Shown here in pieces: positions 35,899 through 44,955 of a stretch of 64,000 bases of DNA; position 1 is the first letter of the stretch; each line of letters opens with the position of its first letter. The translations under genes were made by a program, and so were the position numbers. Source of the DNA: Rickettsiales bacterium (GTDB taxonomy: Bacteria; Pseudomonadota; Alphaproteobacteria; Rickettsiales; JABCZZ01); assembly GCA_035765535.1 (NCBI GenBank), contig DASTXE010000004.1:274647-338646 (forward strand), written 5' to 3'. Below the pieces are notes generated by a model that searched no databases, was not told the origin of the DNA, and saw only the letters and a program-made list of their open reading frames with translations.

Positions 35899-37338
35899 TT
35901 ACTTCTGCGCCACCTGCGTAGTGGGGATAGTGGCTAACTGCCCGTCCAGCTGGTGAATCTGCTGCTTGAATTTAGCCAGCTCATGTCCCTGCAGCATCTG
36001 GCCGGTGCGGAATTTCACTCCGGCAGGGTTGACCTGGGCATTGTTCACGAGAATTTCGTAATGCAGGTGCGGCCCGGTGGAGCGGCCGGTGCTGCCGACA
36101 TAAGCGATCACCTGCCCCTGTTTCACATGCTTGCCCGGACGGATGCCGGCGGCAATACGGCTCGCATGGCCGTAAGCCGTGCAGTAACGGTTGCTGTGCC
36201 GGATCTTCACGTAATTACCGTAACCGCCCTTATGCCCTGCCTCCGCAATTACCCCATCGCCAGCAGCATAAATGGGCGTTCCCATCGGCGCGCCGAAATC
36301 GATGCCCTTATGCATGCGTGAATAGCCCAGCAGCGGATGCATGCGCATACCGAAACCGGAAGTAATATGGGCGCCGTTGATCGGCGTGCGCAGCAGCGCT
36401 TTGCGAACCGATTCGCCGTTGCGGTTATAATACCCCGAAACCCCGTCTTCCGCCGTATGGTGATAAAGCGTCATCGTCTTATCGCCCAGCACGAGCGAAG
36501 CATAAAGCACATTGCCGTAACCCGTGGTCACATTCTGGTCCGTATGCATTCTTTCATACACCACGTCAATCTTGTCGCCCGGCTGGATGTCGCGCTGGAA
36601 GTCCACGTCATAGCTGAGCGCGCTGATAATTTCGTAAATCATCTGCGGCGGCACGCCGGAATCGATCGCCGTCTGGTAAAGGCTGCTGGTGATTACACCG
36701 CCACCACGCGCGAGGCTCTTGGTGACGTTCGCCTTAATTTCTTTGACCGTATAGGAATTGTCCGCCTGCGAACGCGCAAGCTTAATGGTTTTCACCGGCG
36801 AAACCGGAATCGAGAGACCGCTCACGGTAGGTTTACGCGCATCTTCTATGCTTTTATCCAGACGCAGCTCCAGCGATTGCCCTACCGTCAGCATTTTCGG
36901 ATTATAAATTCCTTTGAGGCTTTCAACGATGCTGGAAGCTTCATCATAACCGATGCCCTTTGCAAGCAGCACCGACATCATTGTATCGCCGGGGCGCACG
37001 GCCACGGTCAGAATACCCGGAAATACCGGCCCGACCTTTACGGCCGTCTTAACCGGAAGCGCCTGCTTGGGCGGAACCGCCGCAGGCGGCGGCGCAACGG
37101 GAACAGTGGAAGGCTTGGAAAAACCGAGTCCCGCATATTTGAGCATGTTGCCGCGGCGTTTGCTGTATTCATCATGCGCATGCACGGCGGAAAAAACGGA
37201 GCAGGAAGCAATAGCGCCGAAAAGCACTCCCAATACGAACCATGCAATGCGCACCCGTTTGAGCTTACGTGGCGCAACCGGCCGCATAACCACGGAAAGG
37301 GATTCGTTTGAAGCTGTGTCTTTTTTCAAATAAACCAC
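35899..37338 (-). CDS. M23-family peptidoglycan endopeptidase with LysM/OapA-type region
   Basis: A 479-aa membrane-anchored murein endopeptidase. It has one helix (VRIAWFVLGVLFGAIASCSVF, shown in part), a proline-rich linker, a LysM-like or OapA-like segment with TVAVRPGDTMMSVLLAKG near residue 115, and a C-terminal M23 domain. Zinc ligands are in MHKGIDFG, plus HLHYEILV; GHASRIAAGIRPG completes the groove. Its job is to cut peptide cross-links so the wall can grow, or to activate as a scaffold. Length fits DipM/MepM-like proteins. The gene is convergent with the ABC ATPase. Confidence 0.93.
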   Translation of the reverse strand: MVYLKKDTASNESLSVVMRPVAPRKLKRVRIAWFVLGVLFGAIASCSVFSAVHAHDEYSKRRGNMLKYAGLGFSKPSTVPVAPPPAAVPPKQALPVKTAVKVGPVFPGILTVAVRPGDTMMSVLLAKGIGYDEASSIVESLKGIYNPKMLTVGQSLELRLDKSIEDARKPTVSGLSIPVSPVKTIKLARSQADNSYTVKEIKANVTKSLARGGGVITSSLYQTAIDSGVPPQMIYEIISALSYDVDFQRDIQPGDKIDVVYERMHTDQNVTTGYGNVLYASLVLGDKTMTLYHHTAEDGVSGYYNRNGESVRKALLRTPINGAHITSGFGMRMHPLLGYSRMHKGIDFGAPMGTPIYAAGDGVIAEAGHKGGYGNYVKIRHSNRYCTAYGHASRIAAGIRPGKHVKQGQVIAYVGSTGRSTGPHLHYEILVNNAQVNPAGVKFRTGQMLQGHELAKFKQQIHQLDGQLATIPTTQVAQK

Positions 37339-37784
37339 GTCTTTACCAGTTACCTAAAATCTCTCCATAAGGACAGGAATGCCCTTCTGACTACAACAAA
37401 TGGTGTTCTGGCAGAGACCACCCGCTACATCTATGCGGGTCTTTTTCATAAAGATATCCACATTTACAGCGTTGCTGCAACCAAAAAATGCAACCAGATT
37501 CCCGATAATATACTAAAAACATTAGCAAATAGTTAATTTCGTGCTTTTTTGGATAAAGGCCTATACAACTCAGTTGTTGCATGTGGATATCCGTTATTTT
37601 TTGCTCTCTGTCTCCTGCACTCGCCATTTGTTACTCGGCTGACTTCCTATACGCGCCGCTTTCTCCTGTCGAATATTTTATTTGGCATAAATACGCTATT
37701 CGTCATTGACAGCAGGAACATGAATCTGCCCTGCGCAAAAAACATCAATCTTGCATAATCCGTCAATTATGCGATGTTTGCGCT
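37339..37784. other. Non-coding gap upstream of polA
   Basis: A 446-base gap between divergent genes. It contains an orphan terminator (separate entry), a very AT-rich stretch near 37490-37560, and a TTGACA box near 37708 that may serve polA. No protein frame here has a convincing ribosome site. Confidence 0.5.
37420..37446 (+). terminator. Orphan intrinsic terminator, possible end of a small RNA
   Basis: ACCCGC (37420-37425) pairs with GCGGGT (37435-37440), followed by CTTTTT. This is a clear + strand terminator, yet no + strand protein gene lies just upstream. The 80-100 bases before it could be a small non-coding RNA. No known RNA family (SRP, 6S, tmRNA) is recognised in that stretch. Confidence 0.5.
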
Positions 37785-40559
37785 ATGCCTAAAAAACTAT
37801 ACCTGATAGACGGCTCCGGTTTTATCTTCCGCGCCTACCATTCCTTGCCGCCGCTCACACGCGCTGACGGCACTCCCACCGGCGCGGTATACGGTTTCGT
37901 CAACATGATCATGAAGCTTGTGGAAGGCGCGCAGGCCGACTATATGGCCGTCATTTTCGATGCGGGCAGACAGACCTTCCGCAACCGCATCTATCCGCAA
38001 TATAAGGCCAACCGCCCGCCTGCACCGGAAGATCTCATTCCGCAGTTTCCGCTCGTGCGCGAAGCAACCGAAGCCATGAACATCCCTGCCATCGAACTGG
38101 CGGATTATGAAGCGGATGATATCATCGCGACCTATACGCGCCAGGCGCGCGAGAAGGGCCTCGAAGTCGTCATTGTCTCGTCGGATAAAGACCTGATGCA
38201 GCTGATCTGCGAAGGCGTAAGCATGATGGACGCGATGAAAAACCGCGCCATCGGCGCTGCCGAGGTTCTGGAAAAATTCGGCGTACCGCCGCAGAAGGTG
38301 CATGACGTGCTGACACTGATCGGCGATACGTCCGACAACGTGCCGGGCGTACCGGGCATCGGGCCGAAAACCGCAGCAGAACTGATCCTGCAATACGGCG
38401 ACTTTGAAGGCGTGCTGGCGAACGCAGCGCAGATCAAACAGCCCAAGCGGCGTGAAGCTTTGCTGCAGAATGCCGATCAGGCTCGCATCTCCCATTCGCT
38501 TATCGCCCTGAAGAACGACGTGGTGCTGCCGCACACAATTGACGATCTCATTCTGCGTGAACCCGATGCCGCCAAGCTGCTGGCCTTCGCCCAGACGATG
38601 GGCTTCAAATCCCTCGTCGGCAGGCTGGAAGCGAAGCATGGCCTGAAAGCACCCGTGGTCAAAGAAGAAGCTATACCGGCAGGAGCCGTGTATGAAATGG
38701 TGACCGACCTTGCCACGCTCGATCGCTGGATTGCTGCCGCAAAGGCTAAAGGCTACGTGGCATTCGACACGGAAACCACCTCACTGGATGCCATGCGTGC
38801 GGAGCTCGTGGGCTTTTCGCTCTGCATGGAACCTGGCAAAGCATGTTACGTTCCGCTGAACCATGTTACCGCAGAAGTGGCAGCTGCTCCTCAGGGCAAC
38901 CTGTTCGGCGGCGAAGCCGCACATGCCGCTGCACAGGCAAAAACTTTTACAAGACTTGCCAATCAGATTGATCCCGTTCTGGCGCTGCAAAGATTGATTC
39001 CGCTGCTTTCCGATCCTTCCATCCTCAAGATCGGCCATAATATCAAGTACGATATGCTCGTGCTGAAAAAATACGGCGCGGAAGTAACACCGCAGGACGA
39101 TACGATGCTGCTTTCCAGCCTGCTCTTTTCCGGAATCCATAACCATAATATGGATGACCTGGCCGAAAAACATCTGGGAATCAAGACCATCACCTATGAC
39201 GAAGTGACCGGCACCGGTAAAGGGCGCATCAGCTTCGCGGAAGTGACGCTGGAAAAAGCGCTTGCTTATGCCGCTGAGGATGCCGACGTTACCTTGCGCC
39301 TCTGGCAGAAACTGAAGCCGCAGGTCATAAGCCAGAAATTGCTGACGCTCTATGAAACCGTGGAACGCCCTCTTGTGTCCGTCATCGTGGCCATGGAAGA
39401 ACGCGGCGTGAAAGTGGATCGCGCTCAGCTTGGAGCCCTCTCGCAGGATTTCTCACAGCGTATCGAGGTGCTCGGCAAGAAAATCTGTGAAGTGGCCGGA
39501 TGCGAATTCAATATAGGCTCCCCGAAGCAGCTCGGAGAAATACTGTTCGACAAAATGCAGCTTGGAGGCGGGAAGAAAGGCAAGACCGGCAGCTACGCCA
39601 CAGGAGCGGACGTGCTGGAGGATCTTGCGGAAGCCGGGCATGAAATTGCACAGCTTATTCTCGACTGGCGGCAATTATCCAAGCTCAAGAACACCTATAC
39701 AGAAACGCTCGGCGAAGAAATCAACCCCGCCACAGGCCGCGTGCACACCTCTTATGCAATGGCCGCAACAACGACGGGCAGGCTTTCCTCCAATAGCCCG
39801 AACCTGCAGAACATTCCCATACGCACTGAAGAAGGCCGCAAAATCCGCACCGCCTTTGTGGCAGAGCAAGGCAATCGTCTGATCTCGGCGGATTACTCGC
39901 AGATCGAGCTGCGCCTGCTCGCCCATATCGCTGATATCCCGACACTGAAACAGGCATTCAGAGATGGCAGCGACATCCACGCGATCACCGCCAGCCAGAT
40001 GTTCGGCGTCCCGCTGGCTGAAGTCACCGGCGACTTGCGCCGCAAAGCCAAAACCATCAATTTCGGCATCATCTACGGCATCAGCGCGCACGGGCTGGCC
40101 ACACGGCTTGGCATTGGCCGCACGGAAGCCGCTAATTACATCGACAGTTATTTCAAGCAATATCCCGGCATCAAGGATTACATGGAATCCGCCAAACAGC
40201 AGGCGCGCGACCATGGCTATGTCACAACATTGTTTGGTCGCAAATGCCATTTCCCGGGCATTAACGACAAAAATCCCTCCATGCGCAGCTTCTCGGAACG
40301 CGCCGCCATCAATGCTCCCCTGCAGGGTACAGCAGCGGACATCATCAAGCGCGCCATGATTGCTGTGGAGCAGAACCTGCAAGGCACATCATCCAAGATG
40401 CTGCTACAGGTGCATGACGAACTGGTGGTTGAAACTCCGGAAGCTGACGCCGAGAAAACTTCTCAGATCGTGCGGCATGCCATGGAAAATGCCGCGCATT
40501 TAAGCATCCCACTGACGGTTTCAACCCATTTCGGTCACAACTGGAACGAGGCACACTAA
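37785..40559 (+). CDS. polA: DNA polymerase I
   Basis: Repair and lagging-strand polymerase with 5'-3' exonuclease, 3'-5' exonuclease and polymerase domains. The 924-aa product has the flap-exonuclease start LYLIDGSGFIFRAYHSLPPL and VSSDKDLMQL, the proofreading motif AFDTETTSLD (about residue 327, D and E intact), and polymerase motifs SADYSQIELRLLAHI, RKAKTINFGIIYGIS and LLQVHDELVVE. The proofreading site is complete, unlike the inactive form in some bacteria. It shares one base (TAATG) with terC, so the two are coupled. Confidence 0.98.
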   Translation: MPKKLYLIDGSGFIFRAYHSLPPLTRADGTPTGAVYGFVNMIMKLVEGAQADYMAVIFDAGRQTFRNRIYPQYKANRPPAPEDLIPQFPLVREATEAMNIPAIELADYEADDIIATYTRQAREKGLEVVIVSSDKDLMQLICEGVSMMDAMKNRAIGAAEVLEKFGVPPQKVHDVLTLIGDTSDNVPGVPGIGPKTAAELILQYGDFEGVLANAAQIKQPKRREALLQNADQARISHSLIALKNDVVLPHTIDDLILREPDAAKLLAFAQTMGFKSLVGRLEAKHGLKAPVVKEEAIPAGAVYEMVTDLATLDRWIAAAKAKGYVAFDTETTSLDAMRAELVGFSLCMEPGKACYVPLNHVTAEVAAAPQGNLFGGEAAHAAAQAKTFTRLANQIDPVLALQRLIPLLSDPSILKIGHNIKYDMLVLKKYGAEVTPQDDTMLLSSLLFSGIHNHNMDDLAEKHLGIKTITYDEVTGTGKGRISFAEVTLEKALAYAAEDADVTLRLWQKLKPQVISQKLLTLYETVERPLVSVIVAMEERGVKVDRAQLGALSQDFSQRIEVLGKKICEVAGCEFNIGSPKQLGEILFDKMQLGGGKKGKTGSYATGADVLEDLAEAGHEIAQLILDWRQLSKLKNTYTETLGEEINPATGRVHTSYAMAATTTGRLSSNSPNLQNIPIRTEEGRKIRTAFVAEQGNRLISADYSQIELRLLAHIADIPTLKQAFRDGSDIHAITASQMFGVPLAEVTGDLRRKAKTINFGIIYGISAHGLATRLGIGRTEAANYIDSYFKQYPGIKDYMESAKQQARDHGYVTTLFGRKCHFPGINDKNPSMRSFSERAAINAPLQGTAADIIKRAMIAVEQNLQGTSSKMLLQVHDELVVETPEADAEKTSQIVRHAMENAAHLSIPLTVSTHFGHNWNEAH

Positions 40560-41476
40560 TGGATACTTCCCCCACCCTTTGGCTTGGTTTCTTCGCAATC
40601 ATCGTGCTGCTGCTCGCATTCGATCTCGGGCTGCTGCACAAGAAAGACAGTGAAATCAATGTAAAGCAAAGCCTGAAGCTGAGCCTGGGCTACTTTATCA
40701 TCTCCCTGTGTTTCGGCCTGTTCGTCACGCTGCATATCGGCCAGGATGATGGCTCCGACTTCTTCACTGGTTACTTCATCGAAAAAAGCCTGTCGCTGGA
40801 TAATATCTTTATTATCGCTATGGTTTTCGAACATTTTGCCATTCCGCAGCGCTTTCAGCATCGCGTATTGTTCTGGGGTATCCTGGGCGCAGTGATCATG
40901 CGCGGCCTGTTGATTCTGGGCGGTGTGGAGTTAGTGCATCTGTTCCACCCCATCCTCTATTTATTTGGCGCGTTCCTGCTGTTTTCCGGCTTAAGAATGC
41001 TGTTCATGAAGGAAAGTGAGCAGAAGACCGTGGAGGAAAGCAAGCTGCTGATCCTGATTAAGCGCTTTATTCCTGTAAGCGATGAGCTCCACGGCAACAA
41101 ATTTCTGATAAAACAGAACCGCAAATGGATCGCTACGCCGCTGCTGATGACGCTGGTATTTATCGAGCTGGCGGATGTTATTTTTGCTGTCGACAGCGTT
41201 CCTGCCGTACTTGCCGTCACGACCGATACCTTCATCGTCTATACGAGCAATATCTTCGCCGTGCTGGGCCTGCGCGCACTCTATTTCGCGCTCGCCGCTG
41301 TGCTGCATCGCTTTGAGTATCTGAAATACTCCCTGGCACTCGTGCTGATGTTCATCGGCAGCAAGATCTTCCTGCACCCGATCTATCCGATCTCCTCACC
41401 CGTTTCGCTGAGCGTCACGCTCGCGTTGCTCGTGGGCGGCGTGGTACTATCGCTACACAAGACGAAGCATAAATAA
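40559..41476 (+). CDS. TerC/Alx-family membrane protein
   Basis: Integral membrane protein of the TerC family, linked in other bacteria to manganese or tellurite handling. The 305-aa product has about eight helices and the conserved acidic clusters DLGLLHKKD, EKSLSLDNIF and ELADVIFAVDSVPA (two aspartates in the last). The C terminus is basic. Its ATG overlaps the polA stop. No yybP-ykoY leader can precede it because polA ends directly at the start, so it lacks the usual riboswitch unless inside polA. Confidence 0.93.
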   Translation: MDTSPTLWLGFFAIIVLLLAFDLGLLHKKDSEINVKQSLKLSLGYFIISLCFGLFVTLHIGQDDGSDFFTGYFIEKSLSLDNIFIIAMVFEHFAIPQRFQHRVLFWGILGAVIMRGLLILGGVELVHLFHPILYLFGAFLLFSGLRMLFMKESEQKTVEESKLLILIKRFIPVSDELHGNKFLIKQNRKWIATPLLMTLVFIELADVIFAVDSVPAVLAVTTDTFIVYTSNIFAVLGLRALYFALAAVLHRFEYLKYSLALVLMFIGSKIFLHPIYPISSPVSLSVTLALLVGGVVLSLHKTKHK

Positions 41477-41487
41477 GCTTTAGATTA

Positions 41488-42162
41488 TTAGTGGCCCTTG
41501 CCGTTTCCGCCGCCGCGGTTGACGAAGGCCATCGTGGCAAGATAGGCCACGAAGCTTGGGGTGGTGACATAGGTAGCGGTTCTGGACACATCCTTGGCGT
41601 GGTCGCGTTTCATTCCGCACTTCTCAAGAATATTGGCTACGCCGTCTTTAACATTTTCCGCGATAGGCGAAAGCAAAGTCATGAATGCGCCGATCGTGAG
41701 CGCATGGGCGCCTACGTCAATGGCAACGTTCGCATAAGGATTGACCTTCGTGCCCAGCACTTTGTTCAGCACCATTTGGGAGCCTAGTGCCGTGCTGCCT
41801 TCTGCCGCAAACCCTATGCTCGTCTTGGTAAGAATATCTGCAATCTTGTAGGAACGCTCGCGCTTGGATAATTCCTTATAAGGCTTCTGGGGTAGATCCG
41901 GATCATTTTTCTGCAGATGCGAAAAGTCATGCTGCTGATGGACATCGTAGGCCTTGAATACATGGCCGCCTATTTTCTCAAACAATTGCAGATGCGGCTC
42001 AATAATGCACTCTGCGACGAACTTGCGGAATCCTTTTTCCTCCGAAGGCAGCAATTTATCGGCGAGCGTCACCGCTCCCAGCGAAACGAGGGGTCCAGCA
42101 GCCAGTTCCGAAATCGAAACGTTGAGGGATTCTTTTCCCTTGAACTCTGGTCTTATGTCCAT
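41488..42162 (-). CDS. Unknown 224-aa protein
   Basis: Real by a strong ribosome site (AAAAGGAGATT before ATG). The product starts with a charged segment, has a weakly hydrophobic middle, and ends in helices such as VAIDVGAHALTIGAFMTLLSP and the glycine-rich tail RGGGNGKGH. HQQHDFSHLQKNDPDLPQ is a polar loop near residue 75. No signal peptide is clear and no catalytic motif is seen. It is convergent with polA-terC and divergent from ysxC. I cannot place it in a family. Confidence 0.6.
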   Translation of the reverse strand: MDIRPEFKGKESLNVSISELAAGPLVSLGAVTLADKLLPSEEKGFRKFVAECIIEPHLQLFEKIGGHVFKAYDVHQQHDFSHLQKNDPDLPQKPYKELSKRERSYKIADILTKTSIGFAAEGSTALGSQMVLNKVLGTKVNPYANVAIDVGAHALTIGAFMTLLSPIAENVKDGVANILEKCGMKRDHAKDVSRTATYVTTPSFVAYLATMAFVNRGGGNGKGH

Positions 42163-42259
42163 AATCTCCTTTTCGCGCCAGATTCTGGTTTACGCACGTC
42201 TGCCAGATTATATACTAACATCTTTCATTCCGCTTATTTATGAATATTCTATTACAAAT

Positions 42260-42853
42260 ATGAGTCTTTTCCTTAAGAAATGCGAGTTCGTCATGGGTGG
42301 GGCGGATCTTGAATCCCTGCCGGCAACCACCTGGCCGGAGATCGCGTTCGCAGGCCGCTCCAATGTCGGCAAATCCAGTATTGTCAATGCCTTGACCGGA
42401 AGGAAAACGCTTGTCAAAGTCTCCAATACGCCCGGCCGCACGCAGCAGATCAATTTTTTCCTGCTGGCCGAAGCGCTTATGCTTGTGGACCTGCCCGGTT
42501 ACGGCTATGCCAAAGCCCCCAAGAAGGATGTCGCCCGCTGGACACGGCTTGTGAAAGCCTATCTTTCAGGCCGCCCCAATTTGCGCCGCGTCTGCCTTCT
42601 GATCGACTCGCGTCACGGCATTAAGGATACGGATGTGGAAATCATGAAAGAGCTGGATAAGGCAGCCGTTAACTATCAGATTATTCTTACGAAAGCCGAT
42701 AAGATCAAACCGGCAGAACTTGAAAAAGTCACCGAGGAAGCTTACGCCAAAATCAAGCGCCACCCTGCCGCACATCCGGTTATTATTCAGACCAGCTCGG
42801 AAAAGGGATTAGGTATCGAAGCCCTGCGCGAAGAACTGGAAGCATTTGTATGA
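42260..42853 (+). CDS. engB: Ribosome biogenesis GTP-binding protein YsxC/EngB
   Basis: Small GTPase needed for 50S subunit assembly, 197 aa. Motifs are the P loop AFAGRSNVGKSSIVNAL, switch region SNTPGRTQQINFF, G3 DLPGYGYAKAP, G4 LTKADKIK and G5 QTSSEKGLGI. The ATG at 42260 has a poor ribosome site, but the product length from this start matches EngB; a longer frame upstream would be out of pattern. Its last 4 bases overlap bolA (ATGA). Confidence 0.95.
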   Translation: MSLFLKKCEFVMGGADLESLPATTWPEIAFAGRSNVGKSSIVNALTGRKTLVKVSNTPGRTQQINFFLLAEALMLVDLPGYGYAKAPKKDVARWTRLVKAYLSGRPNLRRVCLLIDSRHGIKDTDVEIMKELDKAAVNYQIILTKADKIKPAELEKVTEEAYAKIKRHPAAHPVIIQTSSEKGLGIEALREELEAFV

Positions 42854-43119
42854 CAACACGCGCCGACCATATCCGCAACCTCCTCCAGACCACTCTAAAT
42901 CCACAAAAACTGGAAATCCGGGATGACTCCGCCAAACACGCCGGTCATGCAGGCGCAAGGCCGGAAGGAGAAACCCATTTCCGTGTGGAAATCGTTTCGG
43001 ATAAATTTACCGGGCTTTCGCGCGTTGCCCGCCATCGGCTGGTGAATGAAGCGCTGGCCCCGCTTTTCCCCCAAGGGCTGCACGCGCTTGAAATTATTGC
43101 AAAATCCCCTCAGGAATAA
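42850..43119 (+). CDS. BolA-family protein
   Basis: An 89-aa BolA/IbaG-type protein, which works with monothiol glutaredoxin in iron-sulfur handling in the family. The sequence has EIRDDSAKHAGHAG (helix-loop with the conserved histidine), THFRVEIVSDKFTGLSRVARHRLV and GLHALEIIAKS. These match BolA, including the conserved H-V/L-V-x-E-A region as HRLVNEALAPL. Starts within the engB stop and is followed 3 bases later by a SemiSWEET gene. Confidence 0.93.
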   Translation: MTTRADHIRNLLQTTLNPQKLEIRDDSAKHAGHAGARPEGETHFRVEIVSDKFTGLSRVARHRLVNEALAPLFPQGLHALEIIAKSPQE

Positions 43120-43122
43120 GAG

Positions 43123-43371
43123 ATGATAGAAACGATCGGCCTGCTGGCCGCCATTTTGACCACCGCCTGCTATATCCCGCAAGCCTTGCATGTCGTGCGC
43201 TCCCGCAATACCGGCGGCATCTCGCTGCTCGCCTATACGACCCTGTTTATCGGTATTGCGCTGTGGTTCATCTACGGCCTGTTCCTGCATGACCTGCCGC
43301 TCATGCTCGCCAACGGCATCACGCTCCCGCTGGTCGGCCTGATCATTGTCATGAAGTTACGGCACAAATAG
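43123..43371 (+). CDS. SemiSWEET sugar transporter (PQ-loop)
   Basis: An 82-aa protein with one three-helix bundle, as in bacterial SemiSWEETs that pair to form a sugar uniporter. The PQ-like motif is CYIPQALHVVRSRNTGGIS, followed by FIGIALWFIYGLFLHDLP and the third helix LMLANGITLPLVGLIIVM. Ribosome site AGGAATAAGAG. Third gene of engB-bolA-SemiSWEET, an unusual neighbour for the first two. Substrate is not known. Confidence 0.88.
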   Translation: MIETIGLLAAILTTACYIPQALHVVRSRNTGGISLLAYTTLFIGIALWFIYGLFLHDLPLMLANGITLPLVGLIIVMKLRHK

Positions 43372-43377
43372 AGCCGC

Positions 43378-44157
43378 TTAAATATCGGAAGACGTGAGCT
43401 TATATTTCCGCGCAAGCCGGTAATAATATAGCACGCCCACAGGCAGGCTCAGGCAGTAAAGCAGCCCGCCGACCGTAAACATCAACCAAGGCTCAATAAT
43501 CACGCAGACGATAATAAGCCCTACCACAAGCATGATCGGCAGCACCCATTCATGCGTGATAATGAGTTTCTTAGCCGCAATCGTCGGGATACGGCTCGCC
43601 ATCAGCACGCCCACCAGCGCCAGCCAGATCGCGCATAGCGGGGCATGGGTCCAGATGCCGTTGCCGACATAGAAGCTCGCCACCAGCGGCATGAGACCGA
43701 GCATGGCCCCGGCGGGCGCAGGCACCCCGGTAAAGAATTTCTTCTGCCAGGGTTCAATCGTTTCATCTGCCAGATTCGTGTTGAACCTTGCAAGCCGGAG
43801 CACACAGCAGACGGCAAAAAACAGCACCATTGCCCAGCCGATGCTTTTAACTTCGTTCAGGCGCCACAGATACAGCACCATGGCCGGTGAAACCCCGAAA
43901 CAGACAAAATCGGACAGGGAATCCAGATGCGCGCCGAACGTGCTCGTGGAATTAAGGAACCTTGCAATACGACCATCCATGCCGTCAATGACCGCTGCAG
44001 CCACGAGTAACGTCACCGCCAGCTCGAACTTCCCGTCAATGGCAAAGCGCATGGCCGAAATACCGCAGCAAAGCCCGGCAATCGTCACCATGTTAGGAAA
44101 CAGCCTGCTGACGGGGAATGCCAGCAAACGCCGTTTACCTGATTTCTGCCTGTTCAT
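43378..44157 (-). CDS. pssA: CDP-diacylglycerol-serine O-phosphatidyltransferase
   Basis: Makes phosphatidylserine from CDP-diacylglycerol and serine. The 259-aa product is an integral membrane CDP-alcohol phosphotransferase with DGMDGRIARFLNSTSTFGAH then LDSLSD (D-G-x2-A-R-x8-G-x3-D-x3-D). It has about eight helices. It follows psd on the same strand by 27 bases; the two complete the route to phosphatidylethanolamine. Its stop faces the SemiSWEET gene. Confidence 0.95.
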   Translation of the reverse strand: MNRQKSGKRRLLAFPVSRLFPNMVTIAGLCCGISAMRFAIDGKFELAVTLLVAAAVIDGMDGRIARFLNSTSTFGAHLDSLSDFVCFGVSPAMVLYLWRLNEVKSIGWAMVLFFAVCCVLRLARFNTNLADETIEPWQKKFFTGVPAPAGAMLGLMPLVASFYVGNGIWTHAPLCAIWLALVGVLMASRIPTIAAKKLIITHEWVLPIMLVVGLIIVCVIIEPWLMFTVGGLLYCLSLPVGVLYYYRLARKYKLTSSDI

Positions 44158-44184
44158 GGGAATTCCTGCAAATGCGCGCTTGGT

Positions 44185-44898
44185 TTATATGGCGGTAGCA
44201 ATCCGGGCGGTTTCCGCGGACTGCAGATCTGCCAGCACCGTTTCACCGCCTACAGCGCGCTGCCCTGCACAAACCAGCGGCTGGCTGCCGAGCGGGAGGT
44301 AAACATCCACGCGGCTGCCAAAGCGGATAATGCCGAAGCGCTCGCCGGCTTTCACCACCTGGCCGTTTTCGAGGTCGCAAAGGATTCTGCGCGCAATCAG
44401 CCCCGCAATCTGTACGAAGCCAACGGTCTTGCCGTCTTCCGTCGTCACGGTGGCGTACTGGCGTTCATTCTCTTCACTGGCCTTGTCAAGCGATGCATTG
44501 AGGAATGCGCCCGGATGGTAATGCAGCGCGGTTACCTTCCCGGCCATCGGCACGCGGTTGACATGCACGTCGAATACATTGAGGAAAATGCTGATGCGGG
44601 TGCGTTCTTCCTGCCCGAGCCCAAGCTCCGTCGGCGGGATGACCTGCGTAATTTTCTGCACGAGACCGTCTGCAGGGCTCAGCACCAGGCCGGAGCGTGC
44701 TGGCACGGCGCGGATGGGATCGCGGAAGAAATAGGCGCACCATACGGTAAGCACAATGCCGATAAACAGCAGCGTGGAAGACATCAGGCCAACGATGGCG
44801 GTGACGACAGCGAAGATCGCGATGAAGCGCCAGCCCTCGCTGTGAATGGGAGGAATGGTTTTGCGGATCGTATAAAGTATGTTATCTTCCTCGAGCAT
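44185..44898 (-). CDS. psd: Phosphatidylserine decarboxylase proenzyme
   Basis: Pyruvoyl enzyme that turns phosphatidylserine into phosphatidylethanolamine. The 237-aa short-type product has two hydrophobic segments after the start (WRFIAIFAVVTAIVGL and STLLFIGIVLTVWC), FFRDPIRAVP, VLSPADGLV, FLNVFDVHVNRVP and the self-cleavage region RFGSRVDVYLP (cleavage at G-S). Start MLEEDN is chosen for the strong GAGGGGGAATC site. It heads the psd-pssA operon and is divergent from a glycosyltransferase gene. Confidence 0.95.
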   Translation of the reverse strand: MLEEDNILYTIRKTIPPIHSEGWRFIAIFAVVTAIVGLMSSTLLFIGIVLTVWCAYFFRDPIRAVPARSGLVLSPADGLVQKITQVIPPTELGLGQEERTRISIFLNVFDVHVNRVPMAGKVTALHYHPGAFLNASLDKASEENERQYATVTTEDGKTVGFVQIAGLIARRILCDLENGQVVKAGERFGIIRFGSRVDVYLPLGSQPLVCAGQRAVGGETVLADLQSAETARIATAI

Positions 44899-44955
44899 GA
44901 TTCCCCCTCGTAAACTAATCTGGCTGAGCCGGAATTTAAACGCCACAACTGCGAA

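Noticed and set aside
36337..37311. A 324-codon + strand frame over the M23 peptidase gene
   Set aside because: It is antisense to a clear peptidase with intact zinc motifs and has an arginine/histidine-rich, shadow-like composition.
37345..37446. 4.5S SRP RNA or 6S RNA before polA
   Set aside because: The conserved SRP loop and the 6S bubble pattern are not present; only the terminator is secure.
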